A DNA stretch of 18,711 nucleotides from CAZEJK01 sp964512045 (GTDB lineage: Bacteria; Acidobacteriota; Thermoanaerobaculia; Thermoanaerobaculales; Sulfomarinibacteraceae). Below the pieces are notes generated by a model. It did no database searches. It saw only the letters and a list, made by a program, of their open reading frames with translations, and had not been told where the DNA came from. The position numbers and the translations under genes were made by a program. The stretch is from the NCBI GenBank assembly GCA_964512045.1, contig CAZEJK010000092.1, positions 1 to 18,711 on the forward strand, given 5' to 3'. How positions within the stretch are numbered: position 1 is the first letter of the stretch; each line of letters starts with the position of its first letter. Shown here piece by piece: positions 13,614 to 18,711 of this stretch.

Positions 13614-15398
13614 ATGATTCTACAAGCACTTCACGACCTTTACGCCCGTCTCGAAGGAGAGCCGAAGTACGGCATAGCACCGTTCGGGTACAGCGTCCAG
13701 CGCGTATCGTTCGTCGTCGTACTCCACCCTGACGGGCGGTTGTTTGAGATTCAAGATGCTCGGCAGACGGTCGATGGGAAGCTGAGATCGCGAAGAGTCC
13801 GTGTGCCGGGCAGTACCAAACCGTCGGGCTCCGGCCTGAACCCAGGCTTTCTCTGGGATAACGCTGCGTACATGTTGGGATTCAAGGTTGATGATCCAAA
13901 ACCTGAACGCACGCGGGACTCATTTGAGGCCTTTCGCGAACGACATCTCTCTGTTCGACGGGAGATTGACACTCCCGCTTTTGATGCGGTGTGCGGCTTC
14001 CTGGGGACCTGGGAGCCCGAGAAGGCATCAGAGCACGATGCTCTCTCAGAGTTGAGCACAGGATTCGGGGTGTTCCAGATCCTCGGAGACACGGGGTATG
14101 TCCACCAGGACCCAAGAGTTGCCCGGTGGTGGGACGGACAGGTCGGACGCTCGACGGCTGGCCCCACAGGTCAGTGCCTCATCAGCGGAGAGACTGACAC
14201 GATCGCGGTGACGCATCCGAAGATCAAAGGCGTTCGCGGCGGCCAGACCACGGGCGGTGTGATCGTAGGGTTCAATGAACGAGCGTACGAGTCGTACGGC
14301 AAGGAACAGAGCGAGAATGCTCCGGTCTCGGTGCAGTCCGCTTACCGGTATACGAGCGCGATCAACGCCCTTCTCGACGGGCCAATGAGCACACGCCACC
14401 GGCTGTCTCTGGCCGACGCTACGGTGGTGTTCTGGACAGAGCATCCCACTCTCACGGAAGAGGCTTTTCCGCTGTTGGCTGGCTGGGGCTCGTTGGCGGT
14501 CGACGACGAGGCTCAGGATGAGGGGCTGCGACAGAAGTTGGAGGCGTTTCTGAAGGCGCTTCGCGCCGGAAGCGAACGCTACGGCAGTCTTGCGTCCGAA
14601 GAGAACACACGGTTCTGTCTCCTCGGCCTTGCACCAAATGCGGCTCGTTTGTCGGTGCGGTTTTTCCACCAAAACACGATCGAGTCTCTCCTCAACAACT
14701 TGTGGCGTCACTTCGAGGACATTCGGGTGCTCCGGCGCCCATCAGGTATTGGGCGTCGAGGCGACCCGGAGTTCCCATCACTTTGGCTACTACTCCAGCA
14801 GACCGCACGAGAAACGAAGGAGATTCCGCCGGTGCTCGCCGGTCCTTTGCTTCGATCTGTCATAACGGGGATCGACTACCCGAGTGGGCTGTATAACGCT
14901 GTTCTCCGCAGGATCCGTCTCGATGCGACGGTGAACTACGCACGTGCGTGCGTGATCAAAGGGTACTTGAATCGAAACCGAGGGTTGGAGGTCAATATGG
15001 GATTGGACCGAGATAGAACAGACCCAGCCTACCGCCTGGGGCGGCTGTTCGCAGCGTTGGAGAAGACACAGGGAGATGCGCTCGGCAGTAGCCTGAACGC
15101 GACGATCCGCGATCGCTTCTACGGTTCGGCGTCCGCAAACCCCCGAGGCGCGTTCCCGCGCTTGCTGCGCACCTATCAACACCATATCGCCAAGCTTGAT
15201 CGAGGCAGGAAGGTGAGGCGAGAGCAGTTGGTCCAAGAGATCTTGGAGCCGATCTCCGACTTTCCCGCCCGGCTCGATCTCGCTGAGCAGGGCTTGTTTG
15301 CCATCGGGTACTACCACCAGATGCAAGATTTCTACACGAAGAAGAACGGCAACCACGACGCTGACGTGGAAACGCCAGAGGAGGGAGAGGATCGATGA
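13614..15398 (+). CDS. cas8c: Cas8c (Csd1), large subunit of type I-C Cascade
   Basis: This 594-aa subunit recognises the PAM and supports target binding. It is identified by length, position and Csd1-like segments such as CLISGETDTIAVTHPKIKGV and the downstream GFNERAYESYG. The ATG at 13614 has GAGGTGAG upstream, 8 nt after the cas5 stop, and its end overlaps the cas7 start by 4 nt (ATGA). The C-terminal portion from residue 462 is also a separate translation product, Cas11c. No HD or helicase motifs are present. The family is otherwise diverse, so residue-level assignments are not attempted. Confidence 0.94.
   Translation: MILQALHDLYARLEGEPKYGIAPFGYSVQRVSFVVVLHPDGRLFEIQDARQTVDGKLRSRRVRVPGSTKPSGSGLNPGFLWDNAAYMLGFKVDDPKPERTRDSFEAFRERHLSVRREIDTPAFDAVCGFLGTWEPEKASEHDALSELSTGFGVFQILGDTGYVHQDPRVARWWDGQVGRSTAGPTGQCLISGETDTIAVTHPKIKGVRGGQTTGGVIVGFNERAYESYGKEQSENAPVSVQSAYRYTSAINALLDGPMSTRHRLSLADATVVFWTEHPTLTEEAFPLLAGWGSLAVDDEAQDEGLRQKLEAFLKALRAGSERYGSLASEENTRFCLLGLAPNAARLSVRFFHQNTIESLLNNLWRHFEDIRVLRRPSGIGRRGDPEFPSLWLLLQQTARETKEIPPVLAGPLLRSVITGIDYPSGLYNAVLRRIRLDATVNYARACVIKGYLNRNRGLEVNMGLDRDRTDPAYRLGRLFAALEKTQGDALGSSLNATIRDRFYGSASANPRGAFPRLLRTYQHHIAKLDRGRKVRREQLVQEILEPISDFPARLDLAEQGLFAIGYYHQMQDFYTKKNGNHDADVETPEEGEDR
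14997..15398 (+). CDS. cas11c: Cas11c, small Cascade subunit translated from inside cas8c
   Basis: An ATG at 14997 is exactly in frame with cas8c (codon 462) and follows GGAGGT at 14987-14992 with ideal spacing, a ribosome site as good as any in the operon. The 133-aa product begins MGLDRDRTDPAYRLGRLFAA and ends at the cas8c stop. It is a largely alpha-helical small protein, as expected for Cas11. In characterised type I-C systems the small subunit is made by internal initiation in cas8c and lines the Cascade belly to stabilise the R-loop. Here the site is read directly from the sequence; expression is inferred. Confidence 0.82.
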   Translation: MGLDRDRTDPAYRLGRLFAALEKTQGDALGSSLNATIRDRFYGSASANPRGAFPRLLRTYQHHIAKLDRGRKVRREQLVQEILEPISDFPARLDLAEQGLFAIGYYHQMQDFYTKKNGNHDADVETPEEGEDR

Positions 15399-16258
15399 AT
15401 CGCTACGACTTTGTTTTCATCTTTGATGTCAAAGACGCCAACCCAAACGGTGATCCAGACGCCGGCAATCTGCCCCGTGTCGACCCTGAGTCCGGCCAAG
15501 GCCTGGTGACGGACGTGTGCTTGAAGCGGAAGGTCCGCAACTACGTGGCGATGACGAGAAACAACACTCCACCCCACGAGATCTACTTTTCCGACCACGC
15601 TGTCCTCAACAGGACACATCTGCGCGCGTACGAGGAAGTTGGCGAAAAACCGGTGAACAAGAAGCTTCCGAAGGACCTGGAGAAGGCGAGAGCTGTCACC
15701 CAGTTCATGTGCGACAACTTCTACGATATCCGCACGTTCGGCGCAGTCATGAGCACCGAGGTGAACTGCGGTCAGGTCCGTGGGCCGGTTCAGCTGTCGT
15801 TCGCGCGTTCCATCGACCCAATCGTGGCGAGTGAGCACTCGATCACGCGCAGCTCTGTGACCAACGAGCGTGATCTCGAGAAAGAACGAACAATGGGTCG
15901 GAAGTTCACCGTGCCGTATGCGGTCTACCGAGCCCATGGGTTCGTGAACCCTTTCCTCGCGGACGGTGAGAAGGGCACCGGGTTCTCGACGGAGGATCTC
16001 GAGCTGCTGTGGGAGTCGTTGGAGAATGCGTTTCAGTTTGATCAGTCCGCGGCACGACCGGCTGGGTCAATGGCGACGCGCAAGCTGATCGTGTTCGAGC
16101 ACGATAGCCAGCTTGGCTCGATGCCATCACATAAGCTCCTCGATGAAGTCAAGATAGACCGAGTTTCAGACGAAGCACCACGGACTTTCAGTGACTATCG
16201 CGTGTCGGTGCCGTCCACAGGTGGTATTCCCGGTGTCAAGGTCATCGAACGCGTCTAG
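15395..16258 (+). CDS. cas7c: Cas7c (Csd2), backbone subunit of type I-C Cascade
   Basis: This 287-aa RAMP protein polymerises along the CRISPR RNA spacer. It opens with the Csd2 hallmark DVKDANPNGDPDAGNLPRVD and continues GLVTDVCLKRKVRNYV. Further on are FYDIRTFGAVMST and RGPVQLSFARSIDPI, segments typical of Csd2. ATG at 15395 overlaps the cas8c stop by 4 nt, with GAGGAGGGAGAGG upstream, which favours high output of this multi-copy subunit. The length is normal for the family. cas4 follows after 20 nt. Confidence 0.96.
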   Translation: MNRYDFVFIFDVKDANPNGDPDAGNLPRVDPESGQGLVTDVCLKRKVRNYVAMTRNNTPPHEIYFSDHAVLNRTHLRAYEEVGEKPVNKKLPKDLEKARAVTQFMCDNFYDIRTFGAVMSTEVNCGQVRGPVQLSFARSIDPIVASEHSITRSSVTNERDLEKERTMGRKFTVPYAVYRAHGFVNPFLADGEKGTGFSTEDLELLWESLENAFQFDQSAARPAGSMATRKLIVFEHDSQLGSMPSHKLLDEVKIDRVSDEAPRTFSDYRVSVPSTGGIPGVKVIERV

Positions 16259-16278
16259 TCTGAGAAGGTCACAGCCTG

Positions 16279-16974
16279 ATGGATAGCGATGACGAGCTGT
16301 TGCCGCTCTCTGGGCTCCAGCATCTCGCGTTCTGTGAACGCCAAGCCGCTCTGATTCACGTCGAGCAGATCTGGCGTGACAACTCGTTGACCCTTGAAGG
16401 AACGTGGCTTCACGATCGGGTTGATGAGACTGCTCCGCGCCGCGAGTGCCGCGGCGATCTGGTGATCGTTCGCGGTCTCGCGCTGCGGTCGGCCCGTCTT
16501 GGTGTCTCCGGGCGTGCGGACGTCGTTGAGTTCCACAAGGCAGGGCCGTCGGAGGACACGGGAGTCCGGCTGGAGAACCTGGATGGGCTTTGGCGGCCCT
16601 TTCCTGTCGAGTACAAGCGAGGGAAGCCGAAGCCTGGAAACGCTGATCAGGTGCAGCTATGCGCCCAAGCCATGTGTCTCGAGGAGATGTTGGATCTCTC
16701 GCTCCACGAAGGCGCTTTGTTCTACGGGCGTACGCAGCGGAGAACCCCAGTCACGTTCGATGCAGAGCTGCGCGCAGCGACTGAGAAGGTGGCCGAGCGA
16801 CTACATGAGCTGTTCCGTTCGGGCACGACCCCTCGCGCCGAACGAGAGCCGAAGTGTACGAGCTGCTCGTTGGAGCCACTCTGCATGCCGCGGGCGATGA
16901 CCCGGAGATCCAGTAAGCGATATCTGCAACGGGCTGTCGATGAAGCTCTTGAAGACAACGAGGACCTCGAGTGA
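16279..16974 (+). CDS. cas4: Cas4, RecB-like iron-sulfur exonuclease for spacer acquisition
   Basis: This 231-aa Cas4 helps choose PAM-proximal prespacers and trims their ends with Cas1-Cas2. Four cysteines expected to hold a 4Fe-4S cluster are C19 (HLAFCERQ) and C193, C196, C202 (CTSCSLEPLC). RecB-nuclease residues are H45 (WLHDRVDE), D81 (GRADVVEF), E111 and K113 (PVEYKRGKPK), then the glutamine motif in ADQVQLCAQ. The length is typical of Cas4a/I-C forms. ATG at 16279 is preceded by GAGAAGG. The stop overlaps the cas1 GTG by 4 nt. Confidence 0.95.
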   Translation: MDSDDELLPLSGLQHLAFCERQAALIHVEQIWRDNSLTLEGTWLHDRVDETAPRRECRGDLVIVRGLALRSARLGVSGRADVVEFHKAGPSEDTGVRLENLDGLWRPFPVEYKRGKPKPGNADQVQLCAQAMCLEEMLDLSLHEGALFYGRTQRRTPVTFDAELRAATEKVAERLHELFRSGTTPRAEREPKCTSCSLEPLCMPRAMTRRSSKRYLQRAVDEALEDNEDLE

Positions 16975-17999
16975 AACGCCATCACAATACATTGTACGTG
17001 ACGACTCAGGGCGCCTACGTGGCTACCGAAGGACAGACGGCGATTGTCAAAGTCGAGCGCGAGACTCGCTTGCGCGTGCCGCTCCATCGGTTGGAAGGGA
17101 TCGTGTGCTTCGGTACGGTCTCCTGTAGTCCGGCGTTGATGGCCCGGTGCGCAGAGGCTGGCGTTGGGATCTCCTTTCTCACCGAGCGGGGTCGTTTTCT
17201 GGCGAGAGTTGAAGGACCTGTTTCTGGAAATGTGCTTCTCCGTCGTGAGCAGTTCCGTCGTGCGGACGACCCCGACGGTTCCCGCGAGGTGGCGCGGGCT
17301 ATCGTGGCGGCAAAGATCGTGAACTCGAGAACGGTGGTTCAGCGCGCCCTGCGAGATCATCACAGGGAGGAGGAGAGCCCGCTTCGCGGGGCAGCCAACA
17401 GCCTGGCGCATTGTGTCAGGAGAGTGGAGACTGCGGAGAGCTTGGATCAGGTGCGAGGGATCGAAGGTGACGCGGCACGCATCTACTTTGACGTCTTCGG
17501 GCACTTGATCGTTCGCGCCAAGGAGGAGTTTCCGTTCAACGGGCGGAACCGAAGACCACCCACAGACCGAGTCAACGCTCTGCTTTCGTTTGTGTACACG
17601 ATCCTCATGCACGATGTCGCGTCGGCGCTCGAGACCGTGGGTCTGGACCCTCAGGTGGGCTTCTTGCACCGGGATCGGCCCGGGAGGTCCGGGCTTGCTC
17701 TCGATCTGATGGAGGAGCTGCGGGCGCCGATAGCCGACCGGTTGGGGCTTTCGTTGATCAATCGAGGTCAGGTGCGTCCAAAGGGATTTGACATATCCGA
17801 GACCGGGGCGGTGTGGATGGATGACGAGACCCGGAAGACAGTTCTGGTGGCATATCAGGAGAGGAAGCAGACGGAGATTGTTCACCCCTTTCTCCGCGAA
17901 AAGACCACCATGGGGATGGTTCCTCACCTTCAGGCGATGCTGCTCGCTCGCTTTCTGAGAGGTGATCTCGATGCGTACGCTCCGTTCATCTCGAAGTAG
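16971..17999 (+). CDS. cas1: Cas1, CRISPR integrase, type I-C
   Basis: This 342-aa endonuclease/integrase inserts new spacers at the leader-repeat junction with Cas2. Catalytic metal ligands are visible: E165 in VRGIEGDAARIYF, H233 in GFLHRDRPGRSGLALDL, and E248 in DLMEELRAP, with D245 nearby. The GTG at 16971 overlaps the cas4 stop (GTGA), giving translational coupling, and the N-terminus NTLYVTTQGAYV is typical of I-C Cas1. The length fits the family. cas2 starts 24 nt after it. All catalytic residues are intact, so acquisition should be functional. Confidence 0.97.
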   Translation: MKRHHNTLYVTTQGAYVATEGQTAIVKVERETRLRVPLHRLEGIVCFGTVSCSPALMARCAEAGVGISFLTERGRFLARVEGPVSGNVLLRREQFRRADDPDGSREVARAIVAAKIVNSRTVVQRALRDHHREEESPLRGAANSLAHCVRRVETAESLDQVRGIEGDAARIYFDVFGHLIVRAKEEFPFNGRNRRPPTDRVNALLSFVYTILMHDVASALETVGLDPQVGFLHRDRPGRSGLALDLMEELRAPIADRLGLSLINRGQVRPKGFDISETGAVWMDDETRKTVLVAYQERKQTEIVHPFLREKTTMGMVPHLQAMLLARFLRGDLDAYAPFISK

Positions 18000-18023
18000 G
18001 TCTCGATTCTCAGGGGGACAGCG

Positions 18024-18314
18024 ATGATGGTTGTTGTGAGCTACGACGTTTCGACGAAAGAGGCGAGGGGGCGGAGACGGCTGCGCCGGGTATCGAAGGC
18101 GTGCCTCGACTACGGTCAGCGTGTCCAGAACTCGGTATTCGAGTGCGTCGTCGATCCCGACCAGTGGACTCGGCTCAAGCTACGGTTGCTCGACGAGTTC
18201 GAACCAGAGGAGGACAGTCTTCGCTTCTACCTTCTTGGAGCGTCGTACAAGACCCGAGTCGAGCATCATGGAACCAAGCCGACACGGGACCTTGACGACC
18301 CCCTTGTCGTCTAG
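18024..18314 (+). CDS. cas2: Cas2, spacer-acquisition partner of Cas1
   Basis: This 96-aa ferredoxin-like protein forms the central dimer of the Cas1-Cas2 integration complex. The N-terminal strand VVVSYDVST carries the conserved aspartate (D8), followed by an Arg-rich helix and SVFECVVDPDQW, a standard Cas2 layout. ATG at 18024 is chosen with AGGGGG (about 18012-18018) upstream; the next codon is also ATG, so the start could be one residue later. It is the last cas gene; the array begins 179 nt downstream. Confidence 0.95.
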   Translation: MMVVVSYDVSTKEARGRRRLRRVSKACLDYGQRVQNSVFECVVDPDQWTRLKLRLLDEFEPEEDSLRFYLLGASYKTRVEHHGTKPTRDLDDPLVV

Positions 18315-18493
18315 CCCGCGAACCCCAAGCAACCACGTTTTCCCTGGGATGCTCGCGGTCACCGCAACACGTTCATTGATAACATGTTTCGAAGAGTGAG
18401 AGCTATGGAACGGACATCCGAACAAAGGGGAAGATGCACGTCCGCGCTCCGGCGCTCAGAAGCTCTGCAGGAGAAAGACATAGAATAGATAGA
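18315..18493 (+). promoter_or_regulatory. CRISPR leader
   Basis: This 179-nt non-coding stretch between cas2 and the first repeat is the leader, by position. Its last 30 nt are A-rich (AAGACATAGAATAGATAGAG), unlike the surrounding GC-rich DNA. TAGAAT at 18481-18486 matches a -10 box at 5 of 6 positions, which would start transcription at about the first repeat; no good -35 is visible. The leader should hold the precursor-RNA promoter and the integration site. No integration-host-factor site could be assigned. Confidence 0.7.
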
Positions 18494-18711
18494 GTCGCCC
18501 CCCGCGCGGGGGCGCGGATTGAAACACGATCGCCTCTGGCGTGAGATTGTCGGCGTTGTAGTCGCCCCCCGCGCGGGGGCGCGGATTGAAACTGGAACAG
18601 TGATCCGAAGCTGCGCTGGTACTACACGTCGCCCCCCGCGCGGGGGCGCGGATTGAAACTGGCCGCATCCGGCTTGACGGTGCGGTGGGTGCTGTCGCCC
18701 CCCGCGCGGGG
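18494..18711 (+). CRISPR. Type I-C CRISPR array, first repeats, cut by the window end
   Basis: Three complete identical 32-nt repeats lie at 18494-18525, 18561-18592 and 18628-18659, and the first 18 nt of a fourth at 18694-18711. Spacers are 18526-18560 (35 nt), 18593-18627 (35 nt) and 18660-18693 (34 nt). Each repeat starts GTCGCC and ends GCGGATTGAAAC, the usual I-C ending. Repeat positions 3-9 pair with 15-21 (7-bp stem, 5-nt loop), leaving CGGATTGAAAC, 11 nt, as the expected 5' handle after Cas5c cutting at the stem base. The orientation agrees with the cas genes: leader first, same strand. The array continues beyond the window. Confidence 0.98.

Noticed and set aside
12694..13680. 328-aa minus-strand open frame opposite the cas3 end and cas5
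   Set aside because: It is a shadow of two well-supported cas genes and contains no recognisable domain.
16722..17927. 401-aa minus-strand open frame opposite cas4 and cas1
   Set aside because: Antisense to cas1, which has intact catalytic residues; no ribosome site or domain support.
18456..18668. 70-aa minus-strand frame across leader and array, rich in RAPARGA/PRPRAGG-like repeats
   Set aside because: It is a translation of the CRISPR repeats read backwards; the repeating peptide comes from the repeat sequence, not from a gene.
1..18711. tRNA, rRNA, transposase or prophage genes
   Set aside because: I looked for cloverleaf-type tRNA arms, rRNA-like stretches, and transposase or integrase motifs and found none I could support.

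Overview
The window is 18.7 kb of high-GC bacterial DNA. It has tight operons with 1-4 nt gene overlaps, frequent GTG/TTG starts, and one 10-N scaffold gap at 3207-3216, so it comes from a draft or metagenome assembly. The organism cannot be fixed from this sequence. GC-rich hairpin repeats next to a decayed four-helix-bundle (23S rRNA intervening-sequence type) gene fit Myxococcota/Polyangia-like genomes, but a high-GC actinobacterial-type lineage is also possible.

Layout. (1) 1-607: a GC-rich repeat at the left edge, then a two-gene unit of a small XRE regulator and a two-helix membrane protein, preceded by a promoter overlapped by a perfect palindrome. (2) 702-4882: a three-gene NatAB-type ABC exporter operon (permease, ATPase, and a second permease fused to a CPBP glutamic intramembrane protease); the last gene is interrupted by the assembly gap. 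(3) 5002-8283, minus strand: an operon DUF1015 -> serA -> serC, two of the three steps of the phosphorylated serine pathway with no serB, separated from the convergent ABC operon by a strong bidirectional-type hairpin terminator. (4) 8342-9534: a remnant of a four-helix-bundle gene and about 0.9 kb with no convincing gene, holding GC-rich hairpins and a roughly 340-bp inverted duplication. (5) 9535-18711: a WYL-domain regulator followed by a complete type I-C CRISPR-Cas locus in canonical order, cas3-cas5c-cas8c-cas7-cas4-cas1-cas2, then a leader and the start of a CRISPR array that runs off the window.

How the parts work together. In the CRISPR locus Cas1, Cas2 and Cas4 acquire spacers. Cas5c should cut the 32-nt repeat at the base of its 7-bp hairpin to leave an 11-nt 5' handle. 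Cas5c, Cas7, Cas8c and an internally translated Cas11c form Cascade, and Cas3 degrades the target. An in-frame ATG behind a strong Shine-Dalgarno inside cas8c (14997) marks the Cas11c start. The WYL protein is the obvious candidate regulator; its own upstream region and that of cas3 share a TGACAA-(2/3 nt)-TGANAT motif.

Main points of interest: the internal cas11c gene, the WYL/cas3 shared motif, the serB-less serine operon with a DUF1015 protein carrying a GHHR motif, the palindrome overlapping the XRE promoter, the permease-protease fusion, and the inverted duplication in the gene-poor region. The defence system itself is a known type; I see no wholly new system.
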